From Desnuesiella massiliensis (GTDB taxonomy: Bacteria > Bacillota > Clostridia > Clostridiales > Clostridiaceae): DNA of 64,000 nucleotides. Both the position numbers and the translations under genes were made by a program. Position 1 is the first letter of the stretch. Each line of letters opens with the position of its first letter. Shown piece after piece: positions 43,407 to 51,320 of this stretch. The stretch covers positions 310,001 through 374,000 of the forward strand of contig NZ_LN879455.1 in assembly GCF_001403615.1 (NCBI RefSeq), given 5' to 3'. The notes under the pieces were generated by a model. It was not told the DNA's origin. It made no database searches and saw only the letters and a list, made by a program, of their open reading frames with translations.

Positions 43407-43429
43407 CTTCGATATATTCCCCCCATACC
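43407..43429 (+). repeat. att-like motif, direct partner of the inverted copy at 30822
   Basis: CTTCGATATATTCCCCCCAT then ACC. It pairs with the minus-strand copy at 30822-30843 as an inverted repeat of about 22 bases, bounding 12.6 kb. Confidence 0.5.
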
Positions 43430-43461
43430 ACGGTTTCTTAAAAAACAGTCAAAAACCGATT

Positions 43462-43492
43462 GATATGTTCCCATCTACCGATAGTGCCAAAA
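43462..43492 (+). repeat. att-like motif copy
   Basis: GATATGTTCCCATCTACCGA then TAGTGCCAAAA, nearly the same as 32650-32680. Confidence 0.55.
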
Positions 43493-43497
43493 CTGCT

Positions 43498-43532
43498 GTG
43501 GATATGTTTCCGCTTACCGACAGCTCGAAAGA
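43498..43532 (+). repeat. att-like motif copy nearest the RlmD-like C-terminus
   Basis: GTGGATATGTTTCCGCTTAC followed by CGACAGCTCGAAAGA. Its first 14 bases equal the copy inside intact rlmD. Confidence 0.5.
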
Positions 43533-43590
43533 CATTCATACTATCCTCTCGAGCCACGTGGAGACAGTGGTAAAGATAGTAAAGAAATAG

Positions 43591-43637
43591 GCTGATTTCA
43601 AAGACTTTGAAGGATTTTAATTGAATATTGAAGTGTG
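43591..43637 (+). repeat. Post-rlmD segment similar to 50692-50738
   Basis: Starting GCTGATTTCAAAGACTTT, about three quarters of 47 bases match the segment after the Bce kinase by hand alignment, and each is followed by a terminator. Confidence 0.45.
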
Positions 43638-43644
43638 TTTTATA

Positions 43645-43674
43645 TTCCCTTGAACTTAGTTTGAGGGAACTTTT
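43645..43674 (+). terminator. Terminator after the RlmD remnant
   Basis: TTCCCT pairs with AGGGAA with two wobble pairs inside, followed by CTTTT. Confidence 0.6.
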
Positions 43675-43817
43675 ATATTCATATCTTGGGTAATAATTTA
43701 TGCCAGTTATTGATCTGTTTTACGACTTGGTCAATACTAAGCAATCCTCCTATTTTCAAATTATATATAACATTTTATTATATATATCATAATAAATATA
43801 TATTTTACTTATTAACC

Positions 43818-43835
43818 ATCAGTTGATAAACTGAT
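43818..43835. promoter_or_regulatory. Inverted repeat before the chromate transporter genes
   Basis: ATCAGTT, GATA, AACTGAT is a perfect 7-bp dyad seven bases before AAGGAGAGG. It may be an operator or could hide the ribosome site. Confidence 0.45.
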
Positions 43836-43854
43836 CTTGTAAAGGAGAGGAGAG

Positions 43855-44448
43855 ATGTATATGAAAGAAAATAGACTTTGGAAACTTTTTATTTCAACCT
43901 TCACTTTAAGCGCATTCACATTTGGTGGCGGGTTTGTAATTGTTTCTCTATATAAGAAGAAATTTGTTGAAGAGTTAAATTGGCTAGATGAAGATGAAAT
44001 GTTGGATATTTCTGCTATTGCGCAATCAAGTCCAGGTCCTATTCCAGTGAATGCAAGTGTAATTTTAGGATATAGAATCCATGGTATCTTAGGAAGTATA
44101 GTTGCCATATTAGGTACAATAATTCCGCCTTTTGTTATTATTTCACTCATTTCAATTTTCTATAAAGAATTTAAGAATAGCCAGATAATTTCAACTGCTT
44201 TACAAGTAATGCGAGCTGGAGTAGCTGCTGTAATTTTAGATGTAGTTGTTAATTTGGGGAAAAATGTAGTTAAAATGAAGAAGGTTCTGTACATAATTGT
44301 TATGATAGTTGCTTTTATAGCAGCCTATTTCTTTAAACTTAGTGCTATGTATATCATATTTATTTGTTTAGGAATTGGACTTATTACTGTACTTTTGGAC
44401 TATAGAAAGGAGAAACGCAATGGAACTTCTATGGACTCTATTCATTAG
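43855..44448 (+). CDS. Chromate transporter, first half-size subunit (CHR family)
   Basis: A 197-residue membrane protein with the CHR signature: FTFGGGFVIVSLYKKKFVEEL, then AIAQSSPGPIPVNASVILGYR and GSIVAILGTIIPPFVIIS, and further hydrophobic segments to the end. Half-size CHR proteins work as a pair; the second half starts 29 bp before this one ends. In Firmicutes the pairs export or exchange chromate, sulfate or other anions, and the natural substrate is often unknown. AAGGAGAGG precedes ATG 43855; ATG 43861 is also possible. Confidence 0.9.
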   Translation: MYMKENRLWKLFISTFTLSAFTFGGGFVIVSLYKKKFVEELNWLDEDEMLDISAIAQSSPGPIPVNASVILGYRIHGILGSIVAILGTIIPPFVIISLISIFYKEFKNSQIISTALQVMRAGVAAVILDVVVNLGKNVVKMKKVLYIIVMIVAFIAAYFFKLSAMYIIFICLGIGLITVLLDYRKEKRNGTSMDSIH

Positions 44449-44995
44449 TTTTATACAAGTAGGTTTATTTAGTGTTGGTGGGGGATATGCAGCAATTCCG
44501 CTTATTCAAGAACAAGTGGTTAACACTCATAAATTGCTAACCATGGCTGAGTTTACAGATTTAATTACAATTGCTGAGATGACCCCAGGGCCAATTTCAA
44601 TCAATTCAGCCACATTTGTTGGACAAAGAGTATATGGTACTTTAGGGGCGGTAATATGCACCCTTGGATGTATTCTTCCTGCATTTATCATTTGTTTAAT
44701 TCTTGCTTACTTTTATTATAAATACAGGAATTTTTCCGGAGTTCAAACAGTATTAGGAGCTCTTAGACCTGCTGTTGTGGCCTTAATTGGTAGTGCAGGT
44801 GTTTCAATTTTAGTCCTTGCATTATTTAATACTGATTTTAATAACATAGTTCTTAGCAGATTTAGATGGCTTGAATTTATACTATTTATTGGTGGATTTA
44901 TAATTCTTAGAAAGTATAAAGTCAATGCGGTAAGTATTATTATAGGAACAGGTATTGTTGGTACTGCTCTACAATTTATTATTAATGTAATCTAA
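44420..44995 (+). CDS. Chromate transporter, second half-size subunit (CHR family)
   Basis: A 191-residue protein with SVGGGYAAIPLIQEQVV, IAEMTPGPISINSATFVGQR and GAVICTLGCILPAFIICL, the counterpart motifs of the first subunit. Start 44420 follows AAAGGAG at 44405-44411 inside the first gene. The stop overlaps the end of the convergent LysR gene by 27 bp, an unusually tight arrangement. Together the two proteins form the CHR carrier. Confidence 0.9.
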   Translation: MELLWTLFISFIQVGLFSVGGGYAAIPLIQEQVVNTHKLLTMAEFTDLITIAEMTPGPISINSATFVGQRVYGTLGAVICTLGCILPAFIICLILAYFYYKYRNFSGVQTVLGALRPAVVALIGSAGVSILVLALFNTDFNNIVLSRFRWLEFILFIGGFIILRKYKVNAVSIIIGTGIVGTALQFIINVI

Positions 44996-45835
44996 AATTT
45001 GAGATATAATTGGATCTTTATCATGATTTCTGTTATAAATATATCTTATTGAACGTGGACAGCTATAATCAGCAAAGTTTAATTGTTTTAAACTTTGCTT
45101 TTTTAGTGCTTCTTCAGCAGCTATTTTAGAAATAATAGCAAAACCATATTGATTTTCAACAGCTTGTATAATCGTTTCTAAATTTGTTGCTCTAAAAACC
45201 ACTTGAGGATAAATCTTTCTTTCATTCATGTCAATTTCAAATTGATTTCTATAATGGCTTCCCTCTTCGCGAGAAACCCAAGGTAATAGTTCCAAATCTG
45301 ATAAACTTTTAATATTATTATCAAGAGGATAGTCATAACTAAGTATAGCTATTAACTCATCCTCTAAAATTTCAACTTGAATTATATTTTTTGAATTAAC
45401 TTTACCTTCAACAATAGCAATATCAATTCTATTATTCAATATTAGCTTTTCTATTTCTGCAGTATTGTTAATCACCACTTCAAACTCTATATTTTGCATC
45501 AAAGATTTCAACTTTTTAAGATATCCGTTTAATAAGTATTGCCCAACTGTAACACTAGCACCAATACGAATTATCTTGTTTTGGTTAAACATTGCTTCAT
45601 TCATTTCTTTAAAATCGGCCATTACTTTTCGTGCATATTTTTCTAATTTTATCCCTTCAGGGGTTAAATAGAGTCTTTTAGAAACACGATTAAATAATCT
45701 TGTTGAATAGTAATTCTCTAAATCCTTAATCATGAGCGAAATGTTCGGTTGTGTAGTGAAAAGTCTATTAGCTGCAGCAGACATTGTTTTATGATCAACA
45801 ACAGCTAAAAAGACTTCTAATAATTTTATATTCAT
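44969..45835 (-). CDS. LysR-family transcriptional regulator
   Basis: A 288-residue protein. Residues 1-60 are the LysR winged helix (FLAVVDHKTMSAAANRLFTTQPNISLMIKDLE, part shown). The periplasmic-binding-like effector domain follows with EIEKLILNNRIDIAIVEG. Start ATG 45835 on the minus strand follows GGAGG. It is convergent with the chromate genes, not divergent, so regulation of those genes would act through their separate promoter; the dyad at 43818 is a candidate site. Confidence 0.88.
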   Translation of the reverse strand: MNIKLLEVFLAVVDHKTMSAAANRLFTTQPNISLMIKDLENYYSTRLFNRVSKRLYLTPEGIKLEKYARKVMADFKEMNEAMFNQNKIIRIGASVTVGQYLLNGYLKKLKSLMQNIEFEVVINNTAEIEKLILNNRIDIAIVEGKVNSKNIIQVEILEDELIAILSYDYPLDNNIKSLSDLELLPWVSREEGSHYRNQFEIDMNERKIYPQVVFRATNLETIIQAVENQYGFAIISKIAAEEALKKQSLKQLNFADYSCPRSIRYIYNRNHDKDPIISQILDYINNKL

Positions 45836-46023
45836 AGTTTAACCTCCATATGCTCGTTTCAATGTCATACCTATTTTATCACAATTCAATAAAAAATGTA
45901 ATTGATTTAATTGGCTTAAAATGCAATGTCATGCCACTATATTCTGCCTTAAATAAGATTAGCTCTTCTTCAATTTAATATCTTTTAACAACATTTCATA
46001 AGTTCAAACAGAGCATTATAAAC

Positions 46024-46062
46024 CTTACAACAACTGTAAGTATCAACCGGTAAATTTATAAT
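46024..46062 (+). promoter_or_regulatory. Putative BceR-type promoter
   Basis: CTTACA-N5-TGTAAG (46024-46040) covers the -35 position, and TATAAT is at 46057-46062. No good -35 hexamer is present, as expected of a promoter activated by a response regulator bound at the dyad. Confidence 0.5.
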
Positions 46063-46100
46063 GTATAGTATTAATAGGGAAAAGTAAGGGAGGATATGAT

Positions 46101-46883
46101 ATGAAAATTTCAGATAAACTGCTTCAAGTTCAGGAAGTACATAAGACATATGGTAAGGGACAAAGTGAAACCGCTGCGTTAAAGGGAATTACTTTTGATG
46201 TTTTTCCAGGAGAATTTCTTGGAATCATGGGTGCAAGTGGGTCAGGCAAGACCACATTGCTTAATTGCATTGCAACGATGCTTAAACCGACCTCAGGACA
46301 AGTTTCCTTGGAGGGACAGAATATTTCCTCATTTAGAGGAGCCCAGCTAGCAAAATATCGAGGGAGTAAAATTGGTTATCTATTTCAGGAATTTGAGTTA
46401 TTAGATAACTTAACTGCTAGAGAAAATATTATTTTGCCGTTGTCTATACATGGAGAGAGTGTTAAAATGCAAGAAGCACAACTTCAAAAATTAGCGAAGC
46501 AATTTGATATTGAGGAGGTATTAAATAAATTTCCTTCTCAAATGTCAGGAGGTCAGAAGCAGAGAGTTGCAGCAGCAAGAGCGTTAATCTCCAATCCAAG
46601 CATTGTATTAGCAGATGAGCCAACTGGTGCCTTGGATACGAAAAATGCAAAAATCTTGATGGAAAAACTATCTTCCATCAGTCAGACAGATGGGGCTACG
46701 ATTTTGATGGTTACTCACGATGCTAATGCAGCAAGCTTTTGCTCAAGAATCTTATTCATCCAAGACGGGGTTATTTTTCATGAGCTTCGAAAGAAAGTGC
46801 CTGGAGAAACTAGGAATTCCTTCTATGAACGCATCTTAACTGTTATGGCACAGTTGGGAGGAGGCAGTACCAATGTTCTTTGA
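46101..46883 (+). CDS. Bce-type ABC transporter ATPase
   Basis: A 260-residue ATPase of the MacB/BceA group: Walker A GASGSGKTT, Q-loop YLFQEFELLDNLT, signature MSGGQKQRVAAARAL, Walker B VLADEPTGALD and H-loop VTHD. GGGAGG precedes the start. The end overlaps the permease start by 11 bases. With permease, regulator and kinase it makes a complete module that senses and removes peptide antibiotics such as bacitracin from lipid II cycle intermediates. Which peptide is unknown. Confidence 0.93.
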   Translation: MKISDKLLQVQEVHKTYGKGQSETAALKGITFDVFPGEFLGIMGASGSGKTTLLNCIATMLKPTSGQVSLEGQNISSFRGAQLAKYRGSKIGYLFQEFELLDNLTARENIILPLSIHGESVKMQEAQLQKLAKQFDIEEVLNKFPSQMSGGQKQRVAAARALISNPSIVLADEPTGALDTKNAKILMEKLSSISQTDGATILMVTHDANAASFCSRILFIQDGVIFHELRKKVPGETRNSFYERILTVMAQLGGGSTNVL

Positions 46884-48936
46884 TTTCATCAAACGAAATA
46901 GTCGTAAGATCCGAAAAGAAAATGAGGTTTATTTTGCCTCGTTAGTTATTTCTATTGTTGCTTTTTATGTGATCCTTTCCCTTGGAGAACAGGATGTTAT
47001 GATGTATCTAAAGACCATTGAGAGTGATGCGGTAGCAAAGCTTTTGTTAATGATTCCGGTGTTCTATGCCGTCTCGCTGTTCTTCGTATTTTTTCTGGTT
47101 TATTTTGCGAACAGATATCAATTACAACGTCGTAGTCATGAATTTGGAATCTATTTGATGATGGGGATGAAGCGAAGCAAGTTGTTCGCTATGATTATGG
47201 GGGAAACATTGTGGAATGGTTTAGTGGCCTTGTTCATTGGAATTCCAGTTTCCTTATTTTTAACAGAACTAATTAGTCTGGCAACCTCTAAACTTATTGG
47301 AATGAGTATCATTGGTCATAAGTTTCGTATCTCCTGGATGGGTCTAGGATTAACGGTATTTGGTTTCATTATGGTACAATTATTAGCAGTGTTTATTCTT
47401 AGTTTGAGAATGAGCAGCAAGGAACCTGTGGATTTGCTAAATGAGCAGAAGGAAAAAGTACAAAGAATTCCTTCGTATGCATGGGGCGTGTTTAGTTTGC
47501 TGCTTGGAGCAGTTTTGTTATGTGCAGCTTATGTGTTGGCAGTTTTATATTTGCGTAGTCTTGATGTTCTAATGTTTGCATTAATACTGCTCATAGGCAT
47601 CAGTGGGACTTTTATGCTGTTTCGCGGATTGGGAAGTTTGATTGGAGGATGGATAAAAAGTAAAAGTAGTTCTTCTACCGGATTATTTATATTTACAGGA
47701 AGACAGCTTCAAGAGAATGTTCTACATCAATGGGGTTCTCTTGCTATATCATCACTGCTAATTCTTATGGCCATGGTTTGTTTTGCTTATGGTATTTCTA
47801 CAACTTTAGATCGAGGTGCAGCATCCAGAAGAACAGCAGATTTTACTCTTGAAGGTTCGGAAAAAGAAATTGCTTCAGTACTGGCCTCTGATAAATTAAG
47901 GCCCTATGTAAAGGATTATTATCTCATGAAACTTAATCATTTAAGGACACCTTATGCAGGTATGCCTGAAAATACTATAGCACACACTTTTTCTTGGGAA
48001 GAATTGGAAGAAGCGGTTTCGAGAGAAAAAAATTCAGAGGAAAAAGAAAATCTACTAAGGGATTTATCTTCTCGAGGTGCTCCTTATTTAATTTCTCTTT
48101 CTAGTTATAATGCACTGCTTAAGTCTATAAACAAGCCTGCCATTGTGCTGGGAGCTAATGAAGTTGCAATATATTCTAATGAGGAGTTTTCATTCTCCCA
48201 TGATGTATTGAGGAAGGCATTGCGATGGAATCCAACAGTTGGTATCGATGAAAAACAATACAAATTGACATCAACACTATATACAAGCAATCTTGTTGCA
48301 GATCGAGCCATCACTATTTCCTATGCTTTGATTGTTCACGATGATATGTACAATGCTTTGGTTGGAAATTCGAGAGATTCATTACTCTGGAATATGGTTC
48401 TAGATTCTGATTTTGTTAGAGAAAAGGGGTTGATGCAAGCCATGCATCAAGTAGATGAGCTGCTCAATACATTTGGCTTAAAATATGAAAGCTATCTTAC
48501 TAGCATGGGAAGACAGTTGTTTTATATAGTGGCAGGAAGTTATACCACACTTTATTTAGGTGTGATGTTCCTTATCATTGCAAACACAGTGTTAGGATTG
48601 AAGTTTCTTATGCAGCAAAGAAGTACAAGACATAGGTATTTCACATTATCTATGTTAGGTGCAAGTGTAAAATCCCTGTGTTCATCAGCAAGGATACAAA
48701 TTTGGTGGTATTTCGGTTTGGCCATTGCTGTAGCATTGATTAGTTCTATTTTTGGTATTTGGTCCATGCTAGGATCTTTCCTGAGAATTCCGAAGACATC
48801 AAACTTAAACCTTACCAGCATTACTTTGATGGTAGGAAGTGCACTTATTGTCTTTATAGTTTTTGAACTTTGCTATATATGGATGATCCAGCGGAAGAGT
48901 GATGAGGAAATCAAGAAATTAAATGAGATTCGATAG
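46873..48936 (+). CDS. Bce-type ABC permease (FtsX family, large extracellular domain)
   Basis: A 687-residue permease. Helix 1 is near residues 18-38, helix 2 near 55-75, FtsX-type helices near 105-125, 150-175, 200-260 and 285-310, then a hydrophilic outside domain of about 220 residues (about 315-535) and three final helices near 548-570, 605-625 and 640-665. The large domain between helices 7 and 8 is diagnostic of BceB and supports peptide sensing. GGGAGGAGG precedes ATG 46873. It couples to the ATPase upstream and probably passes the flux signal to the kinase. Confidence 0.92.
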   Translation: MFFDFIKRNSRKIRKENEVYFASLVISIVAFYVILSLGEQDVMMYLKTIESDAVAKLLLMIPVFYAVSLFFVFFLVYFANRYQLQRRSHEFGIYLMMGMKRSKLFAMIMGETLWNGLVALFIGIPVSLFLTELISLATSKLIGMSIIGHKFRISWMGLGLTVFGFIMVQLLAVFILSLRMSSKEPVDLLNEQKEKVQRIPSYAWGVFSLLLGAVLLCAAYVLAVLYLRSLDVLMFALILLIGISGTFMLFRGLGSLIGGWIKSKSSSSTGLFIFTGRQLQENVLHQWGSLAISSLLILMAMVCFAYGISTTLDRGAASRRTADFTLEGSEKEIASVLASDKLRPYVKDYYLMKLNHLRTPYAGMPENTIAHTFSWEELEEAVSREKNSEEKENLLRDLSSRGAPYLISLSSYNALLKSINKPAIVLGANEVAIYSNEEFSFSHDVLRKALRWNPTVGIDEKQYKLTSTLYTSNLVADRAITISYALIVHDDMYNALVGNSRDSLLWNMVLDSDFVREKGLMQAMHQVDELLNTFGLKYESYLTSMGRQLFYIVAGSYTTLYLGVMFLIIANTVLGLKFLMQQRSTRHRYFTLSMLGASVKSLCSSARIQIWWYFGLAIAVALISSIFGIWSMLGSFLRIPKTSNLNLTSITLMVGSALIVFIVFELCYIWMIQRKSDEEIKKLNEIR

Positions 48937-48947
48937 GGGGTGAGAAC

Positions 48948-49625
48948 GTGGAAAGGATAGTCATTGTTGAGGACGACGTCTTTCTACGTGCAGAGTTACA
49001 AAGTATATTAGAGAAAGAGGGATACTCTGTAGAGTGTATCTCTTCTTTTGATACCGTTTTGGAAGATATTGCTTCAGCTTCTCCTTCGTTAATTGTGTTA
49101 GATTTGAATTTGCCAAAGCTTTCTGGATTCGATATTTGTCGTGGGCTTAAGGCTAGAGGAATTGGTCCTATTTTGGTGCTGACTTCACGTAATCAACTTC
49201 GTGATGAGCTGCATGCATTAGATTTAGGTGCAGATGATTATTTAACGAAACCATGTCATCCTAAACGTCTGATTGCTAGAATTCAAAAGCTGATTCATAT
49301 CTATGCAAATATGCGTGTTCTGCTAGATGCTGGTGATTTTCAGTTAGATGAGAATGCAAATGTATTATATGTTGGTGAGCATTCTGTTTCATTATCGGAA
49401 AATGAGGGAATTATTATGAAGGCCTTGCTAAAAGCTGCTCCTTTAGTAGTAAAAAAAGAGGAGCTTTTTAGCCTGCTGTGGGGGAGTAGCGACTATGTTG
49501 ATGAGAACATATTACAAGTAAATATGACCAGATTACGTAAGACCCTAGATGAAGTTGGATTGACTAATCGAATCAGGACTGTCAGAGGGATTGGTTATCA
49601 ATTACAAGGAGGTGAACGCCAATGA
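48948..49625 (+). CDS. Bce-type response regulator (OmpR family)
   Basis: A 225-residue regulator. The receiver starts VIVEDDVFL; the phospho-acceptor is Asp52 in VLDLNLPKLSG, and the signature Lys is in YLTKP. The C-terminal OmpR winged helix has VDENILQVNMTRLRKTL and ends GIGYQLQGG. Translation starts at GTG 48948 after GGGGGTGAG. The stop overlaps the kinase ATG (ATGA). Its likely target is the dyad promoter at 46024. Confidence 0.93.
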   Translation: MERIVIVEDDVFLRAELQSILEKEGYSVECISSFDTVLEDIASASPSLIVLDLNLPKLSGFDICRGLKARGIGPILVLTSRNQLRDELHALDLGADDYLTKPCHPKRLIARIQKLIHIYANMRVLLDAGDFQLDENANVLYVGEHSVSLSENEGIIMKALLKAAPLVVKKEELFSLLWGSSDYVDENILQVNMTRLRKTLDEVGLTNRIRTVRGIGYQLQGGERQ

Positions 49626-50653
49626 AGCCAAGAGATTGGATTAATGTTCTAAAGGAATCACGTCCTTGGATATCATTAATTTGTATTAGTGATGCTTTTT
49701 TTATTTTTATGGCTTGGTTAGCATATCCGGAAACATTCGGACTCCTAGTTGGTATCATGGTTATTTTTTCTGTAGTCAGTATTGTCTTTGGCATGTCACT
49801 TGTTTGGAAAAGGAAGGAGAAACAAGACAAAGCCTTCTATGATTTCCTTCGTGAACCCTCACCGGAACATGAAGCTCATTTGGTAGAACACATTGGTGAA
49901 TCTCGTAAGGGAAAAGTGAGTTATCTAGCTAATAAGTTACGGATGCTAAATGACCAATTAGAGGATGCCAAGCTTCAATCCATAGAATATGAAGAATTTA
50001 TTGAAAGTTGGGTTCATGAGATAAAGACACCTATTTCTTTGGCAACGTTGATTTTGGAAAATCGTAAAGAAGAAATGTCGGAGCTAGTGCATCAAAGACT
50101 TGAACATGTAAGAATTAATATCAGTGATGATGTTGAACAGATATTATTTTATGCAAGATTGCAGGCATCGCATGTTGACTATCGCTTAGAGAGAGTCTCG
50201 TTGAATCTTTGCTATGAAGATATACTGTTGGAACTCCAGGCATTACTGACGGAAAAAGAAGTTTCAGTTATTTCTCAGATGGAAGATGTCCCAATTGTGT
50301 CGGATAAAAAGGCACTTCGGTTCATTTTTACGCAAATATTCGTTAATGCAGTGAAATACTCCAAGGAAGAAGTAGAGAGCTTTATCTGGTTAAAAACTGG
50401 TCTTGATAGTATAAACAATCGGTATTATTTAAGGATTTCTGATAATGGCATTGGGGTGCTTACTTCCGATCTTCCTTTCATTTTTGACAAAGGATTTACA
50501 GGAGATAACCTTAACCGAAGCCAGTCTACTGGAATTGGATTGTATCTTGTAAAGAAACTATGCGATGAATTACAGATTGAAATTGAAGTTGAGTCTGAGT
50601 ATGAAAAAGGGTTTGCAATTCAATTACTATTTCCCTTAGTTGAGGACCTGTGA
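49622..50653 (+). CDS. Bce-type intramembrane-sensing histidine kinase
   Basis: A 343-residue kinase with two helices (about 16-34 and 40-62) joined by only a few outside residues, so it cannot bind the antibiotic itself and must be told by the permease. The H-box SWVHEIKTPIS places His132. N, D, F and G boxes are complete (FVNAVKYS, DNGIGV, FDKGFTG, GIGLYL). The start overlaps the regulator stop. The gene closes the four-gene module. Confidence 0.92.
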   Translation: MKPRDWINVLKESRPWISLICISDAFFIFMAWLAYPETFGLLVGIMVIFSVVSIVFGMSLVWKRKEKQDKAFYDFLREPSPEHEAHLVEHIGESRKGKVSYLANKLRMLNDQLEDAKLQSIEYEEFIESWVHEIKTPISLATLILENRKEEMSELVHQRLEHVRINISDDVEQILFYARLQASHVDYRLERVSLNLCYEDILLELQALLTEKEVSVISQMEDVPIVSDKKALRFIFTQIFVNAVKYSKEEVESFIWLKTGLDSINNRYYLRISDNGIGVLTSDLPFIFDKGFTGDNLNRSQSTGIGLYLVKKLCDELQIEIEVESEYEKGFAIQLLFPLVEDL

Positions 50654-50691
50654 GTTTTGATGCCTAAACAGTGAGGCTAGAGAAGAAGTAG

Positions 50692-50738
50692 ACTGATATC
50701 AAAGTCTTTAAAAATTTTTAAATAAATATCAAAGTGAG
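50692..50738 (+). repeat. Segment resembling the post-rlmD region at 43591
   Basis: Starting ACTGATATCAAAGTCTTT, this lies just after the Bce kinase. About 35 of 47 bases match 43591-43637, and both are followed by a hairpin and T-run. It may be the outer edge of another insertion. Confidence 0.45.
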
Positions 50739-50745
50739 TTTTTAT

Positions 50746-50780
50746 GCTCCTCCAGGCTTATAGTTTGGTGGAGCTTTTTT
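50746..50780 (+). terminator. Terminator after the Bce module
   Basis: GCTCCTCCA pairs with TGGTGGAGC (one mismatch) and is followed by six T. Confidence 0.82.
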
Positions 50781-50864
50781 ATTGCGGTATTTACACCTTT
50801 TATGTAGAAATAATAAAGAGTTATGTAATAAGATAATAGGTATGGTAAATTTTACATTTATATA

Positions 50865-50907
50865 TTGACAAGTGTAGTTTAATAAAATATACTAAAACTA
50901 CACTTGT
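50865..50907 (+). promoter_or_regulatory. BlaI-type operator and promoter
   Basis: TTGACA (50865-50870) and TATACT (50888-50893) are 17 bp apart. ACAAGTGTAGTTT (50868-50880) and AAACTACACTTGT (50895-50907) are a perfect 13-bp inverted repeat that covers the promoter. Each arm carries the TACA/TGTA words typical of BlaI/MecI operators; the second arm extends to AACTACA-CT-TGTAGTT. Confidence 0.8.
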
Positions 50908-50933
50908 AGTTATAAGTTTGAAAGGAGAATAAA

Positions 50934-51320
50934 ATGTTAAACAAAAATATATCCATTTCTGAATCTGAATGGGAGGTAATGAAAGTGTTGTGGGAAAAAT
51001 CTCCTCAAACACTTATGCAGATTACTGAACAGTTGAAAAATAAAAACTGGAGCACAACAACCATTCAAACATATCTCTCACGACTTGTAAAAAAGGGTGC
51101 TTTGGAGACAAAGCAGCAGGGAAAAGGCTTCTTATATTCGCCTACTATACCTGAACAAAAATGTAAAATTGAAGAGAGTAAAAGCTTTCTTAGTAGAGTC
51201 TTCAATGGTTCTATCAGTAGCATGGTGACAAGCTTTATTCATAGTGATAGCATTTCCGAAGATGAACTGGCCAAGTTAAAAGAAATCGTTGAAAAATACG
51301 AAAGGGATAAGAAAAAATGA
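50934..51320 (+). CDS. BlaI/MecI-family repressor
   Basis: A 128-residue winged-helix repressor: ISESEWEVMKVLWEKSP, LKNKNWSTTTIQTYLSRLVKKG and the wing KQQGKGFLYSP, followed by a dimerisation tail. In the family, cleavage between helices of this tail by the BlaR1 protease frees the promoter. AAAGGAG precedes the start. The stop overlaps the M56 protease gene. Operators upstream point to autorepression of the whole five-gene unit. Confidence 0.92.
   Translation: MLNKNISISESEWEVMKVLWEKSPQTLMQITEQLKNKNWSTTTIQTYLSRLVKKGALETKQQGKGFLYSPTIPEQKCKIEESKSFLSRVFNGSISSMVTSFIHSDSISEDELAKLKEIVEKYERDKKK

Larger units (their letters stand above)
43375..43590 (+). pseudogene. RlmD C-terminal remnants with nested att-like copies
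   Basis: One open frame of 71 codons reads FDIFPPYHG, IDMFPSTDSAK, VDMFPLTDSSK and finally SSHVETVVKIVKK, so three diverged copies of the VDMFP end of RlmD are followed by its true C-terminus. DNA copies of the motif are at 43407-43429, 43462-43492 and 43498-43532. This is what repeated integration at the rlmD 3' end would leave. It is not a functional gene. Confidence 0.6.
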
